From positions 1 through 64,000 of the forward strand of contig JAJDEI010000083.1 of NCBI GenBank assembly GCA_029259845.1: a stretch of DNA of 64,000 nucleotides, in the 5' to 3' direction. The notes under the pieces were generated by a model that saw only the letters and a program-made list of their open reading frames with translations, was not told the DNA's origin and did no database searches. Within the stretch, counting starts at the first letter, position 1. The number at the start of each line of letters is the position of its first letter. Positions 17,608 through 27,043 of the stretch are shown in pieces. A program made the position numbers and the translations under genes. The stretch comes from Planctomycetaceae bacterium. GTDB lineage: Bacteria; Planctomycetota; Planctomycetia; Planctomycetales; Planctomycetaceae.

Positions 17608-18999
17608 ATGCCGCCGATTGATGACTCCCGTCCGGCGACCGACGCGGTCACGGTGCGCCGGTTACGGTGGGTGATGGCGGTGTTCACCGGTCTGCTGGTG
17701 GGCGTGACAGCACCATTGTGGATGCCCGGCGGGGAGTTTCCGGACATTCCGTGGTTCGACGCGGCGGCCGCGATTCCTCCGCGGCTCGACTGGCTGTTTC
17801 TCGCCGCGCTTGTCATCCTGCTGGCGATGCAGTTCTTCCGGCTGCCGACGAATCGCCGCTGGCCCCTGCTGCTGCAAGCGGCCCTCATGGTGGTGGCGCT
17901 CCTGTTGTTGCCGACGGATCAGCATCGGCTGCAGCCGTGGGTGTGGCAGATGACGGTCGCGGCTGTGGTGATCGGCCTCTCGGCGAATGACCGGGTGACG
18001 CTCACCTGTCTGCGATGGTTCGTGGTGAGCATCTATTTCTGGTCGGCGGTCTCCAAGCTCGACTGGGCGTTTGTCGCAGGCCGCGGCCAGTGGTTGTTGA
18101 AGGGACTGGCCGCCGCAGTCGGCTTGTCGCCGTCGATGTGGCCCAGGGAGACGCGGATGGTCCTGGCGGGCATGTTTCCGCTGGGCGAGTTGGCGGCGGC
18201 GGCCGCGCTGTCGTGGCCCCGGACGCGGCGAGTGGGGCTCGGACTGGCGATTGTGATGCACGCGCTGCTGCTGTTGACGCTCGGCCCGTGGGGCAAACAA
18301 CAATTCCCCGGGGTGCTCGTCTGGAACGGGTTCTTCATCGTGCAGGCTGTGCTGCTGTTTGGAGGCTCGGGACGTCTGCTGGTCTCGGAAAAAGGGCGTG
18401 AGGAGCCGGGCCCTGCGAAACCGCAAGCGTGGGGAGCGCGGACACGGGCGGCGGCCATTGTGACGACGATTGTCTGCCTGTTGCCGGCGTTGTCGCCGTG
18501 GGGGTATTGGGACCACTGGCCGAGTTGGGCCGTCTACTCGGAGCGACCGGCGGTGGTGCAGATGCTCGTCGGCACGGCGGATGTGCAACGTCTGCCGGCG
18601 ACGCTTCGGCCCTTCGTCGGTCCGCCCGAACCACTCTCGGATTGGCGGCCGGTCAACCTCGATCGCTGGTCCTTTGCGACCTGCTGGTGCCCCATGTATC
18701 CGCAGCAACGGTACCGGCTCGCGGTGATTTCCTCACTCACGACCGACCGCCATCTCAGCCCGCGCGTCATCATCAAGGGCCCGCCGAATCGGTGGACCGG
18801 CAAGCGCGACGTCTCCGAATGGTTCGCCGGCAGGCCCGACGGCGACGGCGAATTCCCGGAAACAACGGCGGGTGGCTGGGGCACCTTTGTGCGTAAAACC
18901 AACGGCACGCATGGTTTTGCCGCGCCGGGTCGCACGACCGGTCGTCGTCGGAACCCCAGGTCGGTGAGCCTCACGACTGGGGCCGTGGAGACTTTCTGA
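17608..18999 (+). CDS. Integral membrane protein, HTTM/DoxX-like, function unknown
   Basis: 463 aa. About ten hydrophobic segments are visible, from the first at residues 20-40 (VMAVFTGLLVGVTAPLWM) through ~290. The sequence YFWSAVSKLDWAF resembles the loop between helices in HTTM and DoxX-type membrane proteins (family of the vitamin-K carboxylase membrane domain). A soluble C-terminal region follows (~300-463) with no recognised domain, including CWCPMYPQQRYRLAVISSL. Its ATG is 91 bp after the isomerase stop, so the two may be co-transcribed. The assignment to HTTM is by appearance only. Confidence 0.6.
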   Translation: MPPIDDSRPATDAVTVRRLRWVMAVFTGLLVGVTAPLWMPGGEFPDIPWFDAAAAIPPRLDWLFLAALVILLAMQFFRLPTNRRWPLLLQAALMVVALLLLPTDQHRLQPWVWQMTVAAVVIGLSANDRVTLTCLRWFVVSIYFWSAVSKLDWAFVAGRGQWLLKGLAAAVGLSPSMWPRETRMVLAGMFPLGELAAAAALSWPRTRRVGLGLAIVMHALLLLTLGPWGKQQFPGVLVWNGFFIVQAVLLFGGSGRLLVSEKGREEPGPAKPQAWGARTRAAAIVTTIVCLLPALSPWGYWDHWPSWAVYSERPAVVQMLVGTADVQRLPATLRPFVGPPEPLSDWRPVNLDRWSFATCWCPMYPQQRYRLAVISSLTTDRHLSPRVIIKGPPNRWTGKRDVSEWFAGRPDGDGEFPETTAGGWGTFVRKTNGTHGFAAPGRTTGRRRNPRSVSLTTGAVETF

Positions 19000-19083
19000 T
19001 TAGCCTTAGTTTGCGATAAACTATGGCGAAATTCGTTCTTCAGCAACCATTGGCGCCCCAGCCACCCGTCGCTCAATGGCGAT

Positions 19084-19224
19084 GGGTGGCTGGGGCGATC
19101 TGAAATTGAGGATTGTCCAGCCATCGGGAATTCTGGGGCCGTGGACGATGAACGAACCGCGTCACGGCCCCCGTGTTCCGTCTGCGGACACCTTTCCGTC
19201 GCCTCAACAGCGCCCCAGCCACCC
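19084..19224. mobile_element. MITE-like element, 141 bp, copy 1 (inverted orientation)
   Basis: Terminal inverted repeats GGGTGGCTGGGG and CCCCAGCCACCC. Its reverse complement aligns end to end with 36241-36381, which is also 141 bp, sharing a long core (GCTGTTGAGGCGACGGAAAG, GGGCCGTGACGCGGTTCGTT). It ends 24 bp before the sialidase start, so it forms part of that gene's 5' leader. A second pair of arms sits just upstream (19054-19068). Confidence 0.85.
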
Positions 19225-19248
19225 CACCCTTGAGCGGATGCACCCACA

Positions 19249-21573
19249 ATGAACCGGCTGACCACTTTCTGCTTTTGTCTGACGTGCGGGTTGGCAGCGC
19301 TCGGGGGCGACCACTCCGCTGCCGCTGAAAGCCCGTTCCGCGTCTCTGCCGGTTTGTTCGATTCTGACCGCAGCGATCTGGGACTTGCACCGGCCCGGGG
19401 TGAACAGACAGTGCTCTATCGGGCGAATGAGGACGGCTACAAGTTCTGCCATCACCCCAACGCGGTCGAATTCGGAGATCAGTTGCTGGTGATGTGGTCG
19501 ACCGGGCATGTGGATGAAGATGCTGCCGGTCAGCGGATCGTTTTTAGCAGGAGTTCTGACGGACGCGACTGGAGCGAGCCGGCCGTGCTGGCGGAGCCGT
19601 CGCCGGAGAACGTGCTGGTGGCCGCCGGCTTTCTTGTCGCAGGCGACCGGCTGGTTGCCTTCTACACGACGACACCGGGGGGAAACTTCGATCCACGGAC
19701 GGCACTGTACGCTCGCACGTCAGCCGATGGCCGCACCTGGGACGAGCCGCGGCGAATCACAAGCGGGTTCTTCATCGCAGCACCGCGGCGTCTCCCATCG
19801 GGACGTCTGATTCTGGCGGGCGAGCACGTCGGAGACGGCCGCAACAAGGCACGGATGCGTCTGTTGTACACGGACCAGTCCGATGGCCTGGGCGGATGGC
19901 GGGACGCGGCCATCGACATCAAAGACTTGAAAGTGTTCGGTTATACCGAGCCGAGCCCGTTTCTCCGTGAGGACGGGACGCTGGTGATGGCGTTTCGTAA
20001 CTACAGCGGCAGTCTGTACGCCAGTGAAAGCACCGACGAGGGGGCGACTTGGACCATGCCGCAACCGACGGGCTTTCTCGATTCAACGGCGCGTTTCGCC
20101 ACCGGACATCTGCCTGATGGGACAACCTATCTGATCAACAATCCGATGACGGAGAGTTTCGATCGCAGCTTGTTGGCGATCGCCTTGAGCGGCGACGGAG
20201 TCACTTTTGACCGGGCCCTGTCCGTCCGCGGGGAGCCGACGCGACGGCGATTTAATGGCCGCTCCAAGTTGGATGGCTGGCAGTATCCGGATGCGATCGT
20301 CTGGAAGGAAGCCTTGTACGTTTTCTATTCCATCAACAAGGAAGACGTGGGCGTCACGCGGATCGCGCTGGCGGACTTGTCGCGGTCGGATGGGGGAGAC
20401 GAGCCGCGCGTGGCGACACGCGTTGTCGCCGATCATTCGACGGGGGATTTCAAAACGGCTCGCAAAATAGTGACCGGGCCGGACACCAACGAGCATCCCG
20501 ACTATCCGGGATGCACCGGTTTCGTCGGCTGGGAATCGGTCACACGGCTGGCCAGCGGGGAGATGCTGTGCAGTTTCAATGCGGGGTACTGGCATGTGTC
20601 GTTTCCCACGCCAAACGATCTCAAGCCGGACGTGCTCAAGAGCTTCGAAAACGCGGGATTCCCGACCGGTGCGAACGCGCCGACCGGCGGTCGCGCGCTG
20701 ATCTGCCGCTCGCAGGACAACGGCAAAACCTGGTCCCGGCCCACTACGCTTATCGACACCCCCGGAGACGACCGGCACCCGGTGATTGTCGAACTTCCCG
20801 ACGGGACGCTGCTGTGCGTGTTTTTCGTGATCGACAACTGGTACGGCTACGAGACTGCGCCCCCCGGCCGGAACAAGAACAGCCGCGTGGCCAGCATTCG
20901 CTCGACGGACGGCGGCCAGTCGTGGAGCGAGCCGGCCTACATGCCTTCGCCGTTTGTGTACTACGACCGGATGTGCGGCAAGCCGGTCGTCCTGCCGAAC
21001 GGACGAATCATCCTGCCCACGTATGGCAAAGACGCCTGGGCCGATTCGCCCGAGCAACTGGGAGTTTATGCGAGTGACGATCGAGGCCAGTCGTGGAGCT
21101 TTCTGTCACGGTTGAAATCGGAAGACGGCGCACTGGACGAACCGGCCATCACCCGCGCCGCTAACGGGACGCTGGTGATGATCGCCCGACCGGACGGAAA
21201 ACTCGCGTTCTCAAGCGATGACGGCAAAACGTGGACGAAGCCCCAACAGTTCGGCGTCAAGATGGTCGCGCCCTGCCTGATGACGCTCAAAAATGGCACG
21301 CTTGTGTGCCTGTTCGGCTGGGGAGCGACCGGCGGAATCCAGATGATGTGGAGCGACGATGACGGTCGCACCTGGACAACGCCCGCAGCCGACCGAGGCT
21401 TTCCGATCGACAGTTCGGTCTACGTCTATGCCATCGGATGCGAAATGCCCGACGGTTCGATCTACATCGTCTATTACGACCCCCGCGGCAACCAAACGAA
21501 ATCAGCCATCTGGAGCATCCGCGTTCGCATCCGCAGCGACCGGCAAGGGATTGACATCCTGCCGGTTGAGTAG
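19249..21573 (+). CDS. Secreted sialidase (exo-alpha-sialidase), two BNR domains
   Basis: 774 aa. Signal peptide MNRLTTFCFCLTCGLAAL...SAAAES. At least eight Asp-box (BNR) motifs are visible: SSDGRDWSEP, SADGRTWDEP, STDEGATWTM, SQDNGKTWSR, STDGGQSWSE, SDDRGQSWSF, SSDDGKTWTK and SDDDGRTWTT. They split into an N-terminal group (residues ~80-280) and a C-terminal group (~480-760), suggesting two six-bladed propellers or one extended duplicated propeller. The family cleaves terminal sialic acids or related sugars outside the cell. Planctomycete homologues act on unknown glycans, so the substrate is an inference. At about twice the size of a single-domain sialidase it is probably an internal duplication or fusion. 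The leader carries a MITE-like element. Confidence 0.88.
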   Translation: MNRLTTFCFCLTCGLAALGGDHSAAAESPFRVSAGLFDSDRSDLGLAPARGEQTVLYRANEDGYKFCHHPNAVEFGDQLLVMWSTGHVDEDAAGQRIVFSRSSDGRDWSEPAVLAEPSPENVLVAAGFLVAGDRLVAFYTTTPGGNFDPRTALYARTSADGRTWDEPRRITSGFFIAAPRRLPSGRLILAGEHVGDGRNKARMRLLYTDQSDGLGGWRDAAIDIKDLKVFGYTEPSPFLREDGTLVMAFRNYSGSLYASESTDEGATWTMPQPTGFLDSTARFATGHLPDGTTYLINNPMTESFDRSLLAIALSGDGVTFDRALSVRGEPTRRRFNGRSKLDGWQYPDAIVWKEALYVFYSINKEDVGVTRIALADLSRSDGGDEPRVATRVVADHSTGDFKTARKIVTGPDTNEHPDYPGCTGFVGWESVTRLASGEMLCSFNAGYWHVSFPTPNDLKPDVLKSFENAGFPTGANAPTGGRALICRSQDNGKTWSRPTTLIDTPGDDRHPVIVELPDGTLLCVFFVIDNWYGYETAPPGRNKNSRVASIRSTDGGQSWSEPAYMPSPFVYYDRMCGKPVVLPNGRIILPTYGKDAWADSPEQLGVYASDDRGQSWSFLSRLKSEDGALDEPAITRAANGTLVMIARPDGKLAFSSDDGKTWTKPQQFGVKMVAPCLMTLKNGTLVCLFGWGATGGIQMMWSDDDGRTWTTPAADRGFPIDSSVYVYAIGCEMPDGSIYIVYYDPRGNQTKSAIWSIRVRIRSDRQGIDILPVE

Positions 21574-21598
21574 CGATGGCCGATTCGGAAGGAACAGA

Positions 21599-23005
21599 TC
21601 AGCCGCGCACGAGTCGCGAGGCGAGGTTGTTGTCGCCGCCGACGTCGGTCAGGCGGCGGTCGCGGCCTTCGAAGAAGTACGTCAATTCCTCGTGGTCGAT
21701 GCCCAGCAGGCCCAGCATGGTGGCGTGCAGGTCGTTGACGTGGACTTTGTCCTCGATCGCTTTGAAGCCAAAATCGTCCGTGGCTCCGATGGTCTTGCCG
21801 CCCACGATGCCGCCGCCCGCCATCCAGGCACAGAAGCCGTAGGGGTGATGGTCGCGACCGTTGGACCCCTGCCGGATCGGCGTGCGGCCGAACTCGCCGA
21901 CCCACACCAGCAACGTGCTTTCCAACAGGCCTCGCTGCTCCAGATCGGCGATCAGTCCGGCGATGGGCCGATCGATCTTCTTCGCCTGGGCGTCATGATT
22001 GCCTTTGCAATCGCCGTGGGCGTCCCAGCCGCCGCAGATGAGTTGCACGTAGCGGACACCCCGCTCGACCATCCGCCGGCCCATCAGACACATCTTGCCG
22101 AAACGGGCCGAAGGCTCCTCGTCGATGCCGTACATCTCACGGGTCGCTGGCGTTTCTGTGGACAGGTCGATCAGTTCGGGGGCGGAGGATTGCATGCGGA
22201 AGGCCAGTTCGTAGTTGGCGATTCGGGCATCCAGACGGGTGTCGCCCGGCCGCGCCCGACGGTGTTGGCGGTTCCAGTCGTTGATGCGGTCCAGCAGCAG
22301 CCGCTGTTCGGCGGAGCTGATGTTTTCCGGGCGGACCAGATTCTGGATCGGCGTCCCTTCGGCCCGCATGTCGGTCCCCTGATAGACGGCCGGCAGGTAG
22401 CCGGAGGTGTACATCGAGGCTCCGTTGCGGAAAATGCCGTCGGTCATGGCGATGTAGGCCGGCAGGTTGTCGCTCTCGCAGCCCAGCCCATACACGACCC
22501 ATGCTCCGATGCTCGGATGTCCCAGCAGTTGTGTCCCGGAGTGCATCATGACCATCGCCGGTCCGTGGATGAACAGTTCGTGATGCATCGAGCGGATGAT
22601 CGCCAGCTTGTCAGCGTGGGCGGCCAACCGGGGAAAGAGACTTGAGATCTCCTGCCCGCTTTCGCCGTACTTCTGGAAGGAGAACTGGGGAGCCATCACC
22701 TTTGAGTCAGCGGCATTGATCTGGGCGAGGTCGTAGTTGCGGAGACTTTCCGGGAGGAGTTGTCCATCGAAGCGAGCCAGAACCGGTTTGGGGTCGAATG
22801 TCTCCAACTGGCTCGGCCCGCCCTGCATAAACAGGAAGATGACGCTCTTGGCCGTGCCGGGGAAATGGGACTCACGAGCCGCCAGCGGATTGACAGCCGA
22901 GTCCGCAGCCCGCGACTCGCACGACAACAGATCGCCCAGCGCCAGCGCACCGAAACCGAGGCCACTGTTCTGGAGAAAATCGCGGCGGGAATGAGAGGTT
23001 ATCAT
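21599..23005 (-). CDS. DUF1501 domain protein, Tat-exported
   Basis: 468 aa. N-terminal twin-arginine-like signal (SRRDFLQNSGLGFGALALGDLL) followed by the DUF1501 core: KSVIFLFMQGGPSQLETFDPKP, a central GPAMVMMHSGTQLLGHPSIG region, LICGGWDAHGD and LVWVGEFGRTPIRQGSNGRDHHPYGF near the end. DUF1501 has an alkaline-phosphatase/sulfatase-like fold and is amplified in planctomycetes next to DUF1549/DUF1553 proteins. Biochemical role not established. It follows the DUF1549/DUF1553 gene on the same strand (121 bp gap containing a palindromic repeat), the standard planctomycete pairing. Confidence 0.92.
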   Translation of the reverse strand: MITSHSRRDFLQNSGLGFGALALGDLLSCESRAADSAVNPLAARESHFPGTAKSVIFLFMQGGPSQLETFDPKPVLARFDGQLLPESLRNYDLAQINAADSKVMAPQFSFQKYGESGQEISSLFPRLAAHADKLAIIRSMHHELFIHGPAMVMMHSGTQLLGHPSIGAWVVYGLGCESDNLPAYIAMTDGIFRNGASMYTSGYLPAVYQGTDMRAEGTPIQNLVRPENISSAEQRLLLDRINDWNRQHRRARPGDTRLDARIANYELAFRMQSSAPELIDLSTETPATREMYGIDEEPSARFGKMCLMGRRMVERGVRYVQLICGGWDAHGDCKGNHDAQAKKIDRPIAGLIADLEQRGLLESTLLVWVGEFGRTPIRQGSNGRDHHPYGFCAWMAGGGIVGGKTIGATDDFGFKAIEDKVHVNDLHATMLGLLGIDHEELTYFFEGRDRRLTDVGGDNNLASRLVRG

Positions 23006-23040
23006 CGTCGGGATCCTTCATCGGAATCATGGCCTGTGTA

Positions 23041-23093
23041 AAACACCCGGCGTCTCACTTGGTGATTCCCGATGCCAGACACCGGGTGTTTGG
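23041..23093. repeat. Palindromic repeat AAACACCCGG(C/T)GTCTC family, copy 1
   Basis: Arms AAACACCCGGCGTC and GACACCGGGTGTTT around a ~25-nt loop, between the two genes of the DUF1553/DUF1501 pair. The same arms occur at 39425-39527. It could serve as an intra-operon hairpin. Confidence 0.7.
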
Positions 23094-23126
23094 GTGCGTG
23101 CAGACCTGATACTTCTGGGTCGGTCG

Positions 23127-25301
23127 TCAATCAATGAAGGCGAATTCCGAGACGTTGAATAGTGCCAGGCACAGTTTGGACAATGCGTGACGGCGCGCGG
23201 CGGGGATGCTCCGGAGCGGCTCCGGCGGATCCTCAAGCGGTGCTGTCGGTTGCCGTTCTAGTTCCCGCAGCAACATCAGCGCCGATGCCGACTCCTCGGA
23301 CGTCGGCGGGCGTCCCAGTGCGATCCGCCAGGCACGGTCCACTTCTGCCACCTGGTCCTCGCCCGCCTCGGCCACCACCCGACCGGCGAAATGGATCGCC
23401 TGCCGAAACACCGATTCGTTGTTGAGTCCCCACAGCGCCTGCGGCGCGACCGTTGTGACGTCGCGGATGGGACAGCTTACTGATGTCACCGGAGTGTCGA
23501 AGACCTCAAACATGGGGAATTTGAAGTTTCGCCGTACGAGGATGTAGAGCCCGCGGCGTGTGTGCTGGGCCGGGTCGGCGGAGACGACCCAATGCCACTT
23601 CTCCCGCAGTGAGGCCAGTTCGTCATTGGCCAATGGCGGGATGACCGGCGGGCCGCCTCGGTCCAGGTTAAGCGTTCCGGAGGAGACGTGGACCGCGTCC
23701 CAGAGTGCCTCCGCTTCCAGCCGCCGGCGGTTCATCCGCCACAACAGCCGGTTGTCCGGGTCCGTCGTCAGTTGTGACGCGCCACCAAACTGGCTGCTCT
23801 GCCGGTAGGTGGCTGAGTTCATGATGAGCCGATGCAGGTCTTTAATCTTCCAGCCGCCAGCGACGAAACCAGTCGCCAGCCAATCGAGCAGTTCGGGATG
23901 TGACGGCGGCTGTCCCATGTTGCCGAAGTCATTGGCGGTGTCGACGATCCCGCGTCCGAAATGCCACTGCCAGATGCGGTTGACGATGACCCGCGCCGTC
24001 AGCGGGTGGTCCGGCTGCGTGAGCCACAGTGCAAACGCCTTGCGGCCGCCAAACGGCCGGGGTAACTCGGCCGGTGTGCCTGTGATCTCGGCCAGCGCGA
24101 CCGGCAGGGCGGGATGCATGCGTTCGAGCGGCTTGTGCAGTTCTCCCCGTTCGAGCCGATGTACCGGTCGAATTAGCTCCGGGTGCTCGCGGCCCAGAAC
24201 ACTGGCGGTGGGGATGTGCATCAATCCTGCGTAGTCCACCGGCGACTGCCCGGCAGCTTTTTCGGGCAGATTGAGGACCGCCTGGCCGATCGCCGCAATC
24301 AGTCCTTGTTTGCGCGTTTGCTGCTGCGGCGTGAGGTCCGTGCCGGCGGTCGTTTTCGCGAACAGGCGATACGCCCGTCGTGCCTCTTCAACCGCCACCA
24401 CTTTGGGATAGTTCTGCTTCCAGTCGGCCTCTTCCATCGAGGTCCACAACGGCAACTCGACTTCCCGGGCCGCAGCGAAGATCGCCTGCAACGAAAAGTA
24501 ATCCTCCTGGGTGAGCGGGTCAAATTTGTGGTCGTGGCACCGCGCACATCCCAACGTCAGGCCCATGAACGCGGAGGCAGTCGTGTCGGCCCAGTCGGTC
24601 AATGTCTCGTAGGCGAGACGGCTAGCATCGAGTCCCGATTCGTGCACGCGGGGCCCGAGGGCGTAGAAACCGGTCGCGACGCGAGCCTCCAGGTGTCGCC
24701 GTTTTTCGTCGGAGGCGATGTACACCCGCCGCGGATCGAGGTCGAGGTTGTCCGGCCACAACTCGTCCCCGGCGATTTGTTCCTGGACGAAGATGTCGAA
24801 CGGCTTGTCGTCATTGAAGCTCTTGACGACGTAATCGCGGTACCGCCACGCGTTGCGATAATAGATGTCCGTCTCGTAGCCGCCGCTGTCGGCATAGCGG
24901 GCGACATCCAGCCAGTGCCGGGCCCAGCGTTCGCCGTAGTGAGGCGAGGCGAGCAGCGTATCGATCAGATTGGCCCATGCCTGCGGCGAGTCGTCGCTGA
25001 CGAACTCCTGGACCTGTTCAGGAGCCGGCGGGAGCCCCAGCACGTCGAAGTACGCCCGCCGCACGAGCACGGCACGCTCGGCCGGTGGTGCCGGTTGCAG
25101 GTTCGCCGACTCAAGCCGCCGGAGCACGTACTGGTCAATCGGATTGCGAACCGTGGCAGAATGTTTCAGCGAGTCGATGGTGGGAGGTTCTTGAGCTGTC
25201 GGTGTCCGAAAAGCCCAGTGCAACTCCGGCTCCGCTGAGGCGACCGTGCCGCAGAGAGAGGCAACGACGGACAGAACAATGAACCGGCAGGCGTGAGGCA
25301 T
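23127..25301 (-). CDS. DUF1549/DUF1553 domain protein (planctomycete cytochrome-associated)
   Basis: 724 aa from ATG 25301, which opens a signal peptide (MPHACRFIVLSVVASLCGTVASAEPE). DUF1549 begins at HWAFRTP...NPIDQYVLRRLESANL and includes LDVARYADSGGYETD and a CxxCH motif in CARCHDHKFDPLTQEDYFSL near residue 250. DUF1553 occupies the second half (RVIVNRIWQWHFGRGIVDT, DLHRLIMNSATYRQSS, LWRMNRRRLEAEALWDAV, ALWGLNN). It lacks the separate N-terminal planctomycete cytochrome domain that many relatives carry, which makes it one of the shorter forms. Exported, probably redox-linked; function unproven. It precedes and probably shares a transcript with the DUF1501 gene. Confidence 0.92.
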   Translation of the reverse strand: MPHACRFIVLSVVASLCGTVASAEPELHWAFRTPTAQEPPTIDSLKHSATVRNPIDQYVLRRLESANLQPAPPAERAVLVRRAYFDVLGLPPAPEQVQEFVSDDSPQAWANLIDTLLASPHYGERWARHWLDVARYADSGGYETDIYYRNAWRYRDYVVKSFNDDKPFDIFVQEQIAGDELWPDNLDLDPRRVYIASDEKRRHLEARVATGFYALGPRVHESGLDASRLAYETLTDWADTTASAFMGLTLGCARCHDHKFDPLTQEDYFSLQAIFAAAREVELPLWTSMEEADWKQNYPKVVAVEEARRAYRLFAKTTAGTDLTPQQQTRKQGLIAAIGQAVLNLPEKAAGQSPVDYAGLMHIPTASVLGREHPELIRPVHRLERGELHKPLERMHPALPVALAEITGTPAELPRPFGGRKAFALWLTQPDHPLTARVIVNRIWQWHFGRGIVDTANDFGNMGQPPSHPELLDWLATGFVAGGWKIKDLHRLIMNSATYRQSSQFGGASQLTTDPDNRLLWRMNRRRLEAEALWDAVHVSSGTLNLDRGGPPVIPPLANDELASLREKWHWVVSADPAQHTRRGLYILVRRNFKFPMFEVFDTPVTSVSCPIRDVTTVAPQALWGLNNESVFRQAIHFAGRVVAEAGEDQVAEVDRAWRIALGRPPTSEESASALMLLRELERQPTAPLEDPPEPLRSIPAARRHALSKLCLALFNVSEFAFID

Positions 25302-25658
25302 CGATGATCCTACAACAGAATCGAATCGCGTTCCCCACATCATACCAGTTCTTTGGGCCGCCTCCACCTGCCAGCAATCCGTTGTCCCAGGGCCGTTCAA
25401 AGATGGAAGCTGGGCAACCTCGTCACCCGAAGCGTCAGCCAGGGACGAATCGCTCACTCACGTTCGCTTCCTCGCTGACGCTTCGGGTGACCATTGAGCT
25501 TGTCCCGGTCGGCCTTCTCCCAAGTGAAAAATTGAATGGCCCTGATCCGTTGTACGATCGACCCACGGGGGAGATCACGGTATGGTGGCACGGAGATTCG
25601 TGCCGCCTGGCAGCCGCGCGAGGTGACGCCTCCCCTTTTCGATTCCCGACGAGCCGCC
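25302..25658. other. Intergenic region with a GTCACCCGAAGCGTCAGC palindrome
   Basis: Divergent promoter region. The repeat GTCACCCGAAGCGTCAGC (25422-25439) pairs with GCTGACGCTTCGGGTGAC (25475-25492). An ATG at 25536 opens the downstream permease frame but its first ~40 codons do not look coding. Confidence 0.55.
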
Positions 25659-26999
25659 GTGTCACAAAGCACCAGCCTTTCGAGATCGCACCGTTGGATT
25701 GTGCTCGTCGTCGCCTTTCTGGGCTGGGGGCTGGCCGGGATTCACTTGGCGATCACCGGTTTGGTGATGCGTGTGGCCGCGGCCGACCTGTTGCCGGCAG
25801 GCAGTTCGGAAGCGGACATCGGCCAGTGGTTCGGCTGGCTGGTCTGTGCATTTCTGTTTGGCGCAGCGGCCGGCGGATACTTGTTCGGCCTGTTTGGCGA
25901 TCGCTTCGGGCGGTCGAAGGCGTTGGCGGCCAGCATTCTGTGCTATTCGGCTTTCTCAGTCGCGACGTATTTCGTCTCGAACGCACCGGTGTTGTTGGTC
26001 CTTCGTTTTCTGACGTGCGTGGGTATCGGCGGTGTCTGGCCGAACGCCATCGCGTTGCTGACGGAAGCCTGGGGGGACGTGTCGCGTCCCATCCTATCGG
26101 GGATCCTGGGAACGGCAGTGAACGTTGGGATTCTGGCGTTCGCCACGTTGACACTGTATTGGCACGTGACGATTGATGATTGGCGATGGACCATGCTGGC
26201 CGGCGGCAGCCCGCTGATCGTGGGCTTGTTCGCCTGGGCGTTGCTTCCGGAATCGCCGCGATGGCTCGCGCTGCGGGATGCGGACCGCGATTCCGAAAGC
26301 ACGACGCCGCTGGTGGCCGCCAGTGAGATCTTCCGCCCGCCGATTCTCAAGAGCACCATCATCGGGATCCTGTTGGCAACGATCCCGCTGTTTGGCGGGT
26401 GGGGAGTCAGCAACTGGGCCAACGCCTGGGCGAGTGAAGTCGGCGACCGGCAGCCTGTGGTTGCATCAAGCGATGAGGAAGCCCCCAAAGCGGACGCCCC
26501 CGGAGAGGCGGCACCCGCCCAATCTGATCCAACACTCAAGTCGAAATTCGTCATCGACCGTTCACTGCCCGGGTCGATCAGCAGCCTGCTGGGAGGGGCG
26601 CTGGCGTACTGGCTGGGCCGCAAGCGGACATACTTTCTGCTTTGCTTGTGTTGCTTGATCTGCACTCAGTTCCTGTTTCGCGTGGAGACCCCCAATGGAG
26701 AGGACTTTCGGAATTGGACGAGGGCTCTGGGGTTTTTCAGCGGATTCTTTTTCGGCTGGCTTCCGCTCTGTCTGCCCGAGCTATTTACGACTCGTGTGCG
26801 CTCCGTCGGCGCGGGGGTGAGCTTTAACTGGGGCCGCATTTTGACCGGCATCGGCGTGCTGGCTTCTGCAGCCGCCCTCAAACAACTGTTCGAAGGCCGC
26901 TACGCCGATGTCGGCATGATCAGCGGCTACGTCTACGCCGTCGGATTGCTGGTCATTCTCCTGGCACCGGACACCTCGCAGAAACGGTTGGATGACTGA
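25659..26999 (+). CDS. MFS permease, sugar/metabolite:H+ symporter type
   Basis: 446 aa using GTG 25659 (SQSTSLSRSHRWIVLVV); an in-frame ATG at 25536 would add 41 Arg-rich residues with no hydrophobic character. Twelve membrane segments. The loop signature after TM2 is GDRFGRSKAL and TM4-5 contain RFLTCVGIGGVWPNAIALLTE, both typical of sugar-porter/aromatic-acid MFS members; PESPRWLALRD follows TM6. A long hydrophilic loop lies between TM7 and TM8 (~265-305). Probably imports a small organic substrate. It begins a run of sugar-related oxidoreductases and is separated from the next gene by 44 bp, so they may be co-expressed. Confidence 0.82.
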   Translation: MSQSTSLSRSHRWIVLVVAFLGWGLAGIHLAITGLVMRVAAADLLPAGSSEADIGQWFGWLVCAFLFGAAAGGYLFGLFGDRFGRSKALAASILCYSAFSVATYFVSNAPVLLVLRFLTCVGIGGVWPNAIALLTEAWGDVSRPILSGILGTAVNVGILAFATLTLYWHVTIDDWRWTMLAGGSPLIVGLFAWALLPESPRWLALRDADRDSESTTPLVAASEIFRPPILKSTIIGILLATIPLFGGWGVSNWANAWASEVGDRQPVVASSDEEAPKADAPGEAAPAQSDPTLKSKFVIDRSLPGSISSLLGGALAYWLGRKRTYFLLCLCCLICTQFLFRVETPNGEDFRNWTRALGFFSGFFFGWLPLCLPELFTTRVRSVGAGVSFNWGRILTGIGVLASAAALKQLFEGRYADVGMISGYVYAVGLLVILLAPDTSQKRLDD

Positions 27000-27043
27000 C
27001 GGAGCGTCCGGAGCCTTCAAGCCCATTTCGTCGAGAAGTCCTT

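Noticed and set aside
25536-25658. ATG start giving 41 extra residues on the MFS permease
   Set aside because: Arg-rich, no conservation expected and no hydrophobic character; GTG 25659 lies just before the first membrane helix.
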